From Mariprofundus micogutta (GTDB lineage Bacteria > Pseudomonadota > Zetaproteobacteria > Mariprofundales > Mariprofundaceae), in the NCBI RefSeq assembly GCF_001895085.1, contig NZ_BDFD01000010.1, positions 31,603 to 95,602 on the forward strand: DNA of 64,000 nt. The letters are read 5' to 3'. The position numbers and the translations under genes were made by a program. Below, one piece after another: positions 44,973-53,703 of the stretch. The notes below the pieces were generated by a model that saw nothing but the letters and a program-made list of their open reading frames with translations, was not told the origin of the DNA and ran no database searches. How positions within the stretch are numbered: the first letter of the stretch is position 1; every line of letters begins with the position of its first letter.

Positions 44973-47735
44973 TTAAGCAGTTTCCTGTAGTGCTGCCTGC
45001 GCAGCTGCAAGACGTGCAATTGGCACGCGTGGACCTGAGCAGGAGACATAGGTCAGACCAATGCTGTGGCAGAAGCCGATGGAGGCTGGATGGCCTCCAT
45101 GTTCACCACAGATACCGATCTTCATGCCGGGTTTAACACCGCGTCCCCAATTCACAGCCAATTCCATAATCTTGCCGACACCGTTGGCATCAAGCACTTC
45201 AAACGGATTGTCCTGAAGAATGCCGGCCTCGTTATACATAGGCAGGAATTTGTTTTCAGCATCCTCACGCGAGAACGAGAAGGTTGCCTGAGTCAGGTCG
45301 TTGGTGCCGAAGCTGAAGAATTCGGCTTCTTCTGCCAACTGCTCTGCCCGCATGCAGGCACGTACTACTTCCATCATGGAACCGAATTTGAAGACAGGTG
45401 CAATACCCTGCTCCTCTTCAACCGCCAGTCTGATGTTTTCAACATGCACCTTGATGTTTCTCAATTCTTCGGAAGTACAGACCTGCGGAATCATAATTTC
45501 AGGATGTACTTCGATACCCGCTTTTTGACATTCGCAGGCTGCCTCAAGCACTGCGCGAATCTGCATGGCGTAGATTTCAGGGAAAGTGATTCCCAGGCGT
45601 ACGCCGCGATGCCCAAGCATCGGGTTGACTTCGAACAGGGCACGAACTTTCTTGAGGATAGCTTCCTTCTTCTCGATCGCTTCATCAACCAGAGACGAAT
45701 CTGCCAGTTGCTGAATTGAGGTCATCGTACCATTCTGGCCTGAAAGCAGACTTAGTGTTGCAGTAAGTACTTCAGAGCCACGCATGGTGTCTTTCAGGTG
45801 TTTCAGCTGAACCAGATCATCAATCAACTGATTTTCTGATGGCAGGAACTCATGAATAGGTGGATCAAGCAGACGTACTGTCACTGGTCTTGGAGACATG
45901 GTTGAGAACAGTTCGATGAAATCCTGACGTTGAATGGGTAGCAGTTTATCGAGTGCGTCCTGACGTTGCTCAAGCGTGTCGGAGACAATCATTTCAAGCA
46001 CGATAGGCAGACGGTCGGCTGCATTGAACATACGCTCTGTGCGGCATAGTCCGATACCCATGGCACCGTATTTCAGAGCGCGTTCCGCATCTTCGGGAAT
46101 ATCGGCGTTGGCCATGACCTTCAGCTGTGCGCGTTCATCAGCCCACGATAACAGTGTTTTCAGCTCATCGGAGAATTCAGCCTCAACTGTTGCAACTGCG
46201 CCCAGATAGACATTGCCTGAGGTGCCATCAAGGGTGATGATATCACCCTCTTTAATAACAACTTCGCCGATATGAGCACGGCGGGCCATAACATCGACTT
46301 CAATGCCATCGGCTCCGGCTACACAGGGTTTCCCCATGCCGCGTGCTACAACTGCTGCATGACTGGTTTTGCCGCCACGTGAAGTGAGAATAGCTTCTGA
46401 GACAAAGAAGCCATGGATATCTTCAGGTTTTGTCTCTTCACGCAACAGGATCAAAGGTTTATCGCTGGTTTTTTTCAGTGCCACAGCACGGTCTGCATCA
46501 AAAACAACATGGCCACATGCAGCACCGGGGCTGGCAGGCAGGCCGGTTGCCAGAGCTGAGACATTGGCGTTTGGATCCAGGCGAGGGAAGAGCATCTGTT
46601 CCAGTGATTCGGGAGCAATACGCATTAGTGCCTGATCTTTAGTAATCAGTCCTTCTTCAACCAGTTCAACCGAAGTGCGAACCATGGCTTGCGTATTCAT
46701 CTTGCCGTTACGGGTCTGCAGGCAATACAGGATACCTTTCTCAATAGTGAACTCGAAATCCTGAATCTCGGAGTAGTGGTTTTCCAGTTTACTGCGCAGC
46801 TCTTCTAACTGACGGTAGAGATCAGGCATCTCATCAGCCATCTGGGCAATCGGTTTAGGCGTACGAATACCTGCAACCACGTCTTCACCCTGTGCATTAA
46901 CCAGATACTCACCGTAAAAAACATTTTCGCCGGTGCCCGGATTACGGGTAAAGGCTACGCCGGTTGCACAGTCATCACCGCGGTTGCCGAAGACCATGGT
47001 GCAGATGTTTACTGCAGTACCATTGGCTTGATCCGGTGTGATGTTGAATTCGCGCCGGTAATCAACTGCACGTTTGCCCGACCAGGAACCGAGAACGGCT
47101 TTGATTGCCAGATCCAGCTGTTCATAAGGATCTTCCGGGAAAGCACGTCCAGTCTGGGCATGCACAACTTCCAGAAACAGGGTTGCAATCTCTTTTAGAT
47201 TATCAGTGGATAGGCCTACATCTTCTTTAACGCCTTCACGTTTTTTGATGGCTTCAAATGGTTCATCAAAGTACTCATCATCAATACCGAGAGCAACTTT
47301 CCCGAACAGCTGAATAAAACGACGGTAGGCATCATAGGCAAAGCGTTCATCACCAGTCTGTTCGATTTCGCCCTGCAATGTATCGCTGTTCATGCCGAGA
47401 TTGAGAATGGTATCCATCATGCCCGGCATCGACATGGCTGAACCTGATCGTACCGATACCAGCAGTGGATTATGCGCATCTCCGAATCCCTTGCCTGTCA
47501 GCTTTTCAAGCGCGATCATCTGCTCTCTCACTTCCTGCATCAGACCATCCGGATAGGTGTTGTCATTCTCCAGATAGCTAAGGCATGCTTCAGTGGTAAT
47601 TGTGTAGCCTGGAGGGACATTCAGGCCGATCTGCGTCATCTCACACAGGTTCGCACCTTTGCCTCCTAGAAGCTGTCTTGCTTTGCCATCTCCCTCTGTA
47701 AAAGAGTAGACGTATTTTTTTTGCTCATTTGTCAT
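44973..47735 (-). CDS. ppdK: Pyruvate, phosphate dikinase
   Basis: 920 residues. ATP-grasp nucleotide domain at the start (LLGGKGANLCEMTQIGLNVPPGYTI), the swivelling phosphohistidine domain (LTSRGGKTSHAAVVARGMGKP, His near residue 458) and the PEP/pyruvate barrel ending in GMKIGICGEHGGHP with the catalytic Cys near residue 875. It interconverts pyruvate + ATP + Pi with PEP + AMP + PPi. Its size and the GGKTSHAAVVAR motif separate it from PEP synthase. In an autotroph it can make PEP from pyruvate for gluconeogenesis, and it links energetically to PPi. Monocistronic. Confidence 0.97.
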   Translation of the reverse strand: MTNEQKKYVYSFTEGDGKARQLLGGKGANLCEMTQIGLNVPPGYTITTEACLSYLENDNTYPDGLMQEVREQMIALEKLTGKGFGDAHNPLLVSVRSGSAMSMPGMMDTILNLGMNSDTLQGEIEQTGDERFAYDAYRRFIQLFGKVALGIDDEYFDEPFEAIKKREGVKEDVGLSTDNLKEIATLFLEVVHAQTGRAFPEDPYEQLDLAIKAVLGSWSGKRAVDYRREFNITPDQANGTAVNICTMVFGNRGDDCATGVAFTRNPGTGENVFYGEYLVNAQGEDVVAGIRTPKPIAQMADEMPDLYRQLEELRSKLENHYSEIQDFEFTIEKGILYCLQTRNGKMNTQAMVRTSVELVEEGLITKDQALMRIAPESLEQMLFPRLDPNANVSALATGLPASPGAACGHVVFDADRAVALKKTSDKPLILLREETKPEDIHGFFVSEAILTSRGGKTSHAAVVARGMGKPCVAGADGIEVDVMARRAHIGEVVIKEGDIITLDGTSGNVYLGAVATVEAEFSDELKTLLSWADERAQLKVMANADIPEDAERALKYGAMGIGLCRTERMFNAADRLPIVLEMIVSDTLEQRQDALDKLLPIQRQDFIELFSTMSPRPVTVRLLDPPIHEFLPSENQLIDDLVQLKHLKDTMRGSEVLTATLSLLSGQNGTMTSIQQLADSSLVDEAIEKKEAILKKVRALFEVNPMLGHRGVRLGITFPEIYAMQIRAVLEAACECQKAGIEVHPEIMIPQVCTSEELRNIKVHVENIRLAVEEEQGIAPVFKFGSMMEVVRACMRAEQLAEEAEFFSFGTNDLTQATFSFSREDAENKFLPMYNEAGILQDNPFEVLDANGVGKIMELAVNWGRGVKPGMKIGICGEHGGHPASIGFCHSIGLTYVSCSGPRVPIARLAAAQAALQETA

Positions 47736-48137
47736 GATTTACTTTCCCTGGGGTCCAGTTAAACACACGCAGTGCTCCTGGTTTTTATGTGTACCGGGCA
47801 AGTCAGAATTGGCTTACGCTGAACACGAGTATCATACGCCTGTATACCTTTTCTGAAAAGGGATTAATTGAACCTCAGGTGTATCTGTTTGAAGCCATAG
47901 AATTACTCTTAATCACCCGGGTTCTGTATCAGAACGCAATCGCTGTCTATGGCCTCATGTTTGCGACATATCGGTGACCATTAATAAATGTCACACATGG
48001 AGGATGGCGATAATAACTTATTGAAAACAGGTGGTTATATTGGTTTGTTAATGCTTTGTTTATACTGGCCATATATTCGGACCGGAAATGTTTGCCGTTT
48101 CTGAAGGGCATATATTGCCCCTGCATGAGGTGCTTTC
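47736..48137. other. Intergenic region between ppdK and the 85-aa gene
   Basis: 402 bases without a convincing gene; an open frame at 47789-47977 has no ribosome binding site and a codon pattern that does not look coding. The ppdK promoter must lie at its left end. A small hairpin, GGGCA (48106-48110) / TGCCC (48116-48120), sits just before the next ribosome binding site. Confidence 0.4.
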
Positions 48138-48395
48138 ATGAAGCTCACACTCGCTCTCGGCCTTCAGTATGATAATAGTCAGCCAGAGCCTAAACCTCCC
48201 ATATCCATGCCGCCGGGAAACAGCATCATTTCAGCCCCCGCGCTTGAGCCGGTTATTGATGTCACCCCGGAGACGAATAGTGCTTCGCTGGATGAATTCA
48301 GCAGCCATCACGGTGTGTTCTTTTTAACTTATAATATGCAGGGCTTCCCTGATCCGCTTATGAATGACGCAGTTAAAATTGATCTGTTTGCCTGA
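48138..48395 (+). CDS. Small protein of unknown function (85 aa)
   Basis: ATG with GAGGTG upstream. The product is rich in Pro, Ser and Asn (QPEPKPPISMPPGNS) and has no signal peptide or membrane segment. The C-terminal half, FFLTYNMQGFPDPLMNDAVKIDLFA, could form short strands. I do not recognise a family. A hairpin just before the ribosome binding site may affect its translation. Confidence 0.45.
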   Translation: MKLTLALGLQYDNSQPEPKPPISMPPGNSIISAPALEPVIDVTPETNSASLDEFSSHHGVFFLTYNMQGFPDPLMNDAVKIDLFA

Positions 48396-48501
48396 CGGGA
48401 AAGTAGCAATGCAAGTTGGCACGTATCGTGCGTCTCAATAATGATAAGTGAACAGAGGTGTTCAATCTGTCTCATAATAGATCACGCATGAGGTAAGGGT
48501 T

Positions 48502-48882
48502 ATGTCTGAAAAGTATCATGAGGATCAAAGAGCATTTGAACGCCATCCCATTGATTTTGCTGTAGATGTGAACGCAGGGGGCGATCAGGCAGAGGAGTTT
48601 TGCGATAAAACCCTGTTAAAAAATATCTCCGGAGGTGGGGTATGTTTCTGTACGCAGCAGCCGGAACTATATTGTGCAGGTCAGCATATAGCATTAAAAG
48701 TGCATCTGCCGGGAACCGATGAGCTTGAACCGTCAATGGAGTGCCAGGCCAGAGTGGTATGGATTCATCATACTGACAGCCTTGATGACGAAGCTTGTAA
48801 GCATGCTCTGATAGGTGTTTGCCTGGACGGTTTCATGTCATTTGAAAGTCATCATTTTCAAGATCGCGGAAATTCGGCATAA
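48502..48882 (+). CDS. PilZ-domain protein (putative c-di-GMP receptor)
   Basis: 126 residues with the PilZ layout: RAFERHPIDFAVDV (RxxxR region: the arginine/histidine pattern is imperfect) and LLKNISGGGVCF in place of the D/NxSxxG motif (N-I-S-x-x-G). It probably binds cyclic di-GMP and acts by protein contact. It ends five bases before the cyclase gene, so the two are likely co-transcribed. Confidence 0.82.
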   Translation: MSEKYHEDQRAFERHPIDFAVDVNAGGDQAEEFCDKTLLKNISGGGVCFCTQQPELYCAGQHIALKVHLPGTDELEPSMECQARVVWIHHTDSLDDEACKHALIGVCLDGFMSFESHHFQDRGNSA

Positions 48883-48887
48883 CACAG

Positions 48888-49970
48888 ATGAAAAAGCCCG
48901 TTCGATTTGTCTACGTTGAGCAAGCCAGCTACAGCCTGATCGGTTTTATTCCATATCTTCTGGCATATTGCCTGGTGCTGTATCTTGAAATTGAAGTCAC
49001 CACAACTGTATTGTTGGTGGCTCTTGCTGCTCTGGTCGCACAGTTGACCGGGTATATGTGTATACGAAAATTCGGCAAACAGTTGAAGTCAGTTCGGGAT
49101 AAAACAGCTCTGGTTGTCATGGCTGATCACAAGCATTCGATCGAAGTGGATGAAAATACGCCGGATGAGCTGGCTGGGATTGTCCATCATTTCAATACCA
49201 TGATGGCGGAATCAGAACGTTCTGCAAAAAACTTTCAGGAAATGACTACCAAAATGATGTTATATGCCAGAGATATTGAGCATTATCAGCAGCGTTTAAG
49301 GGAGGAGGGAGAGCAGCGTCATCGACTGAGTCGCTATATTGACCATAATCTGGCCGACAAAATCATGAATAACAAAGAGGATACACCACTGCAAAACAGC
49401 AGACAGGAAGCAACCATTCTGTTTGCAGATATCCGTTCATTTACATCTATTTCCGAGCATATGAAGCCTGAGGAGGTGATTGGTATGCTCAATAGCTATT
49501 TTGATGCCATGGTGAAAATTATTTTTCAGCATAATGGCGTGCTGGATAAATTTGTCGGTGATGAGTTGATGGCCATATTCGGACTGCTGGGTAAACCGGA
49601 AGAGGGGCCATCCAATGCATTGCATGCGGCGATAGATATGCAGGCCCGCTGCAGAAGTCTGATGTCTGAATTCAGCTTAAAGGGTTACCCGGTATTTGAA
49701 GTCGGTATTGGTGTGAATACCGGCGATGTTGTGGTGGGCAATGTTGGTTCCCGCAACAGGATGGATTACACGGTGATTGGCGATACAGTAAATGTGGCAG
49801 CACGCCTTGAACAGATGGCGGAAGGTCAAAGCATTATCGTGGGTGAACAGACCTATAATTATTGTCAGAGCCACATTCGTATGCAGCCCAAGGGTGAGAT
49901 CAAGGTGAAGAACAGGAGCGCAGCAGTTAAATGTTTTCAGGTATCAAAGCGTGCGCTTATCGAGCAGTAA
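48888..49970 (+). CDS. Membrane-bound class III adenylate/guanylate cyclase
   Basis: 360 residues. Two hydrophobic segments (about 15-33 and 36-58), a HAMP-like linker (about 60-115), a coiled segment and the cyclase domain (about 165-350). The metal-binding aspartates are in TILFADIRSF and GDELMAIF, and the end motif is YTVIGDTVNVAARLEQMA. It makes cAMP (or cGMP). Its messenger could be read by the cNMP-binding protein at 43582. The C-terminus overlaps the end of the convergent gene by 14 bases. Confidence 0.9.
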   Translation: MKKPVRFVYVEQASYSLIGFIPYLLAYCLVLYLEIEVTTTVLLVALAALVAQLTGYMCIRKFGKQLKSVRDKTALVVMADHKHSIEVDENTPDELAGIVHHFNTMMAESERSAKNFQEMTTKMMLYARDIEHYQQRLREEGEQRHRLSRYIDHNLADKIMNNKEDTPLQNSRQEATILFADIRSFTSISEHMKPEEVIGMLNSYFDAMVKIIFQHNGVLDKFVGDELMAIFGLLGKPEEGPSNALHAAIDMQARCRSLMSEFSLKGYPVFEVGIGVNTGDVVVGNVGSRNRMDYTVIGDTVNVAARLEQMAEGQSIIVGEQTYNYCQSHIRMQPKGEIKVKNRSAAVKCFQVSKRALIEQ

Positions 49971-50844
49971 AAATTGAAACTGAGCGAATGCCATATTCGC
50001 CGCCCCGATTGGTCATGACAAAACCACTGAATCGATCACGGTAACTTCTGTCGCGCACCTGCATCACCACTTTGTTGTCCACTAAAACTGTCATGAAACC
50101 ATCAGCAGTACGTTGCCATCCAATGTGATGGGAGTTGCCATCTTCGAGCAGTTGACCCTGCTCAAATTGATCAACTACGGAAGTCATACCGCGTCGATAA
50201 GCCAGTAGTTTTAATGAGGGACGGCTTCCGGACTGATAGACCAGACGATAGCCTGACTCCATGTTTTTTCCCTGATAGGGGCCCCATTCATAACTACCGC
50301 TACGATCCCGGCCAAGCACACTGAGTTCAATGGCAATGGCAAAGGCGTTATCGATGCTGGCAGCTGTGGAAATGTCTGCCCGGCTGGCTGTTTGTGGTCT
50401 GCGTGTCTGCTGCCGGGTTTGAGGTCGGGTGTTTTGGTTTTGCATGACGCCATCAAGCAGTATGCCAAGCAAGACTTCTTCAGTGCGTTGAGGCTTCCCA
50501 GTTTGCTGCTGTTGCTGAGGAGTATGAGTGAGCTGGCTGCGCAACCCAATGCTGCGAGTGACCCAGAAATCCTGTGAGTTGCTGTGCCATGCAGGGTTGC
50601 GTTGTAGTTCGCCATCGCTGAAATCATCAAACAGGATGCGTTTTCTCCATGGTCGATCATAGCGCGCAGTTAAATCACGTAACTGGTCAATGAGACGGTA
50701 ATTAGCTGAGCGATCACGTTCTGCCTGATCAGTAAGTTGTTTAAGATCATCGATGAGTTGCTGAATTTTCTGATCAGCTGGCTGGGCAAAAGCTTGCCCT
50801 TGTACGCAACAGGCAAGTAGTACGAAAATGCAGATTGCTCTCAT
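49957..50844 (-). CDS. Secreted protein of unknown function with lectin-like C-terminal part
   Basis: About 295 residues from the ATG at 50844 (CAGGAG eight bases upstream). Signal peptide ends at AFA (about residue 20). A short coiled region (QLIDDLKQLTDQAERDRS) is followed by a beta-rich domain: WRKRILFDDFSDGELQRNPAWH and, at the end, RDRFSGFVMTNRGGEYGIRSVSI. This resembles the concanavalin-like fold of DUF1080/LamG-type domains. A Gln/Thr/Arg-rich low-complexity linker lies at about 135-160. No catalytic residues stand out. Confidence 0.6.
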   Translation of the reverse strand: MRAICIFVLLACCVQGQAFAQPADQKIQQLIDDLKQLTDQAERDRSANYRLIDQLRDLTARYDRPWRKRILFDDFSDGELQRNPAWHSNSQDFWVTRSIGLRSQLTHTPQQQQQTGKPQRTEEVLLGILLDGVMQNQNTRPQTRQQTRRPQTASRADISTAASIDNAFAIAIELSVLGRDRSGSYEWGPYQGKNMESGYRLVYQSGSRPSLKLLAYRRGMTSVVDQFEQGQLLEDGNSHHIGWQRTADGFMTVLVDNKVVMQVRDRSYRDRFSGFVMTNRGGEYGIRSVSIFTAR

Positions 50845-50904
50845 ATTGCGACTCCTGTAAAAGATATGGATCATCATAGCAGCAGGTTGGATGCACTGCT
50901 CTTC

Positions 50905-51732
50905 TTATGTTTTGCTGCTGGCAGTGTCCGATTCCGAATTACTCTCATCATCATCTTCTTCCGCCGTATCGGTTTCATCATCGGCGGTAACCGGTTCATT
51001 ATTTCCCCTGTCGGTAAAGTGAATAATGGTACCGGTAATTACTGCAATGGTTGCCAGAGTCAGGACGACCGTAGCTGAAGGAGGAAGATCGAGGAAGTCT
51101 GCAATAAATGTGCCTGCTGTACTGGCAATGACGGCCAATGTCAGTGCCTGCCAGGCCGGGCCATTATGCCCACGTCGCCAGACTGAAAGGGCAGGCATGA
51201 CCAGATAAGCGAATACCAGCAGTACACCGATAGCATAAATTGCCGGTACAATAATCAGACTCAAACCGGCATAGAAACGCATACGGCCGGCAAAGCTGTT
51301 GGCATGTTCCGGCAGGGCCAGAAGCAGTCCCATGCCTGCAAAGATGGCCAGCTCTATGATGCCGTCCCAGCCAATTCCCAGCACACTGCCGAATAGCAAA
51401 CCCATCAATTGTCCTTCGCCGTATGGTAATAGTGATAACAGGACCATGCCCACCGAAGCAGCAAAAGCGTATACACCACCCATGACGGCTTCTTTCGGCA
51501 GCGGTGTCTCCTCATCCATCAGAGCCATGATGATGACGGCAATGGCTGTGGTTGCTGCGGCTGCATATACACCCGGAATTTCCAGTGCCATGCCAAGTGC
51601 ATAACCGGTTGCTGCAACCTGTGCGAGCGCCAGATCCACGAACACGATACGACGTTCAAGTACGCGTTGTCCGAGAACCGGCAGACAGACTGCAATGACC
51701 AGTGTGGCGATTAATACAGTTAACAGAATCAT
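50905..51732 (-). CDS. znuB: Metal (Zn/Mn) ABC transporter permease ZnuB-like
   Basis: About 275 residues with eight to nine membrane segments of the ABC-3 family (GQRVLERRIVFVDLALAQVAATGYALG). The C-terminal tail is very acidic (DDETDTAEEDDDESNSESD), which is not typical and might bind cations. ATG 51732 is chosen because it makes an ATGA overlap with the znuA stop; a GTG three codons earlier is possible. No ATP-binding gene (znuC) accompanies the pair. Confidence 0.85.
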   Translation of the reverse strand: MILLTVLIATLVIAVCLPVLGQRVLERRIVFVDLALAQVAATGYALGMALEIPGVYAAAATTAIAVIIMALMDEETPLPKEAVMGGVYAFAASVGMVLLSLLPYGEGQLMGLLFGSVLGIGWDGIIELAIFAGMGLLLALPEHANSFAGRMRFYAGLSLIIVPAIYAIGVLLVFAYLVMPALSVWRRGHNGPAWQALTLAVIASTAGTFIADFLDLPPSATVVLTLATIAVITGTIIHFTDRGNNEPVTADDETDTAEEDDDESNSESDTASSKT

Positions 51733-52664
51733 TGGCTCCACCTCGCTATGCGCTCAACCATTTTATCAAACATGCCGACATAACCCTGTGTGCCAATGCC
51801 CTCTACGGCATCAGGTAAAACCATCATTTTAATGCCGGCTTCGTCAGCAAGACGTTTGGCTATGGCTCTGTTATTATATGGTTCCACCCAGATCAGTTTT
51901 ACATTTCGCTCTTTAATCACTGTCAGCAGGCTTTCCATGTATCGTGTGGACGGTTCAATACCGGATCTGGGTTCGATAAAACCAGCCAATTCAATTTGCA
52001 TCGAGTCCATGAAATAGACATAGGTATTGTGATAGGTGATGACTGCACCGGTATGAATTTTCATATAATCACGCCAGCGTGGCAGTGCTTCATTGATGGC
52101 CTGTTCGAATTCCCTGAACCTTAGTTTGTAGCGCTGTGCATTGACGGTATCAACTTCACTTAATCTTACACTTAGTGTTTTGGCAACTTTGATACCCATT
52201 TCAGGATCAAGCCACCAATGCGGATTTTTATCCGGAGACCATTGACTCATCTGATGGGAACTCATGCCAAGGGGTACACCGATCGCCTCTATAGCATCAC
52301 CACCGCTAAGGTAGCCATCGCTGCCCGGCAGAATCTTTTGATTACCGGATAGTTTGATCAGTGAGGGGAGCCATGAAGATTCAAGGCCAAATCCTGCTGC
52401 AAAGATAAGATCGGCATTGATCAGCATGCGGGCATGACCCGGACGAGGGGAGAATACATTGGGATCGTGTCCGATACTGGTGATGATTTTAACATCAATA
52501 TCAACGCCACCGATAGCCTGAGCGATTTGACCGAGAGCCGGAACAGTAGCTACAACGACGGGTCTGGCGATGGCATGCGACGCAAAAAACAGGGATAACA
52601 CGAGCAATAATGCTGCTGCATATAGAGACGATGTTCTTCTTATTATCTTCATCACTCGAGGCAT
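51729..52664 (-). CDS. znuA: Metal (Zn/Mn) ABC transporter substrate-binding protein ZnuA-like
   Basis: 311 residues of cluster A-I binding protein. After a signal peptide (AALLLVLSLFFASHAIA), the metal-ligand segments are GHDPNVFSPRPGHARML, PHWWLDPE and AVITYHNTYVYFM. The His-rich loop of true ZnuA is absent, so zinc, manganese or iron are all possible. First gene of a two-gene operon with znuB; it diverges from cbbQ. Confidence 0.88.
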   Translation of the reverse strand: MPRVMKIIRRTSSLYAAALLLVLSLFFASHAIARPVVVATVPALGQIAQAIGGVDIDVKIITSIGHDPNVFSPRPGHARMLINADLIFAAGFGLESSWLPSLIKLSGNQKILPGSDGYLSGGDAIEAIGVPLGMSSHQMSQWSPDKNPHWWLDPEMGIKVAKTLSVRLSEVDTVNAQRYKLRFREFEQAINEALPRWRDYMKIHTGAVITYHNTYVYFMDSMQIELAGFIEPRSGIEPSTRYMESLLTVIKERNVKLIWVEPYNNRAIAKRLADEAGIKMMVLPDAVEGIGTQGYVGMFDKMVERIARWSQ

Positions 52665-52861
52665 AATTTCTCGTTTTGACTTATATTATTATCCGATCCT
52701 TTAATACGACAGGCCTGCTATGGATTGTCTAATGTTAGCAGGTTTAGTGCCAAAGCTGTTGGGGTGAGATAATTTTTATTTATGCAGACTATAATTTTTA
52801 TAAGTTAGTTATTTTACAAACATTGGTTACAATATCCCCAAGATTTTGCGCGGGGGCAGTT

Positions 52862-53665
52862 ATGACCGATAAAGAACAATACAAAATTCATGAAAAGCCA
52901 TTTTATCAAGCTCAGGAAGATGAAGTTGAGCTTTATGAAGCAGCTTATGCAGCACGCCTGCCAGTGATGGTGAAAGGTCCTACAGGCTGCGGTAAGTCAC
53001 GTTTTGTTGAACATATGGCCTGGAAACTTGATAAGCCACTGATTACGGTGGCCTGTAATGAGGATATGACTGCATCCGATCTGGTTGGTCGTTATCTGCT
53101 GGATGCCAATGGCACCCGCTGGCTGGATGGTCCATTAACGACAGCAGCCCGTATCGGCGCAATCTGTTATCTTGATGAGGTAGTGGAAGCGCGTCAGGAC
53201 ACCACAGTTGTGATCCATCCGTTGACAGACCACCGTCGTACGCTGCCGTTGGATAAAAAGGGTGAATTGATTGAAGCGCATCCCGATTTTCAGCTGGTGA
53301 TCTCCTATAACCCCGGCTACCAGAGCCTGATGAAGGATTTGAAACAGTCGACTAAACAGCGCTTTTGTGGTTTTGAATTTGATTATCCGTCTGCTGAAGT
53401 TGAGACTTCTATTGTTGCTAAAGAGACAGGTATTGATACTGATCTGGCTGCCAAGCTGGTAGCTATTGGCGGCACTGCGCGTAACCTGAAAGGTCATGGC
53501 CTGGATGAAGGTATTTCAACACGCTTGCTGACTTATGCAGCGGCCCTGATTAAGGGTGGTATTAATGAAAAAGCGGCTTGCCGTATGGCACTTGTTCGCC
53601 CGATCACTGATGACGCGGATATCCGGGATACGCTGGATCACGCTATTGATGCGACCTTCGGGTAA
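52862..53665 (+). CDS. cbbQ: RuBisCO activase AAA+ subunit CbbQ
   Basis: 267 residues from the ATG at 52862. Walker A GPTGCGKS (residues 39-46), Walker [11 protein letters not shown], and the MoxR-family sensor region [22 protein letters not shown], which is the CbbQ/NorQ signature. With CbbO it forms a hexameric motor that removes inhibitory sugar phosphates from RuBisCO. It is 38 bases from cbbO. The pairing with form II RuBisCO matches the CbbQ2-CbbO2 type. Confidence 0.95.
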   Translation: MTDKEQYKIHEKPFYQAQEDEVELYEAAYAARLPVMVKGPTGCGKSRFVEHMAWKLDKPLITVACNEDMTASDLVGRYLLDANGTRWLDGPLTTAARIGAICYLDEVVEARQDTTVVIHPLTDHRRTLPLDKKGELIEAHPDFQLVISYNPGYQSLMKDLKQSTKQRFCGFEFDYPSAEVETSIVAKETGIDTDLAAKLVAIGGTARNLKGHGLDEGISTRLLTYAAALIKGGINEKAACRMALVRPITDDADIRDTLDHAIDATFG

Positions 53666-53703
53666 AACAGATTACAACGTGGCTAGAGGTCTAGTGATCA
53701 AAG

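Noticed and set aside
45066..45719. 217-codon frame opposite ppdK
   Set aside because: Shadow of a highly conserved enzyme; no independent evidence.
47789..47977. 62-codon frame between ppdK and the 85-aa gene
   Set aside because: No ribosome binding site and no coding-like composition.
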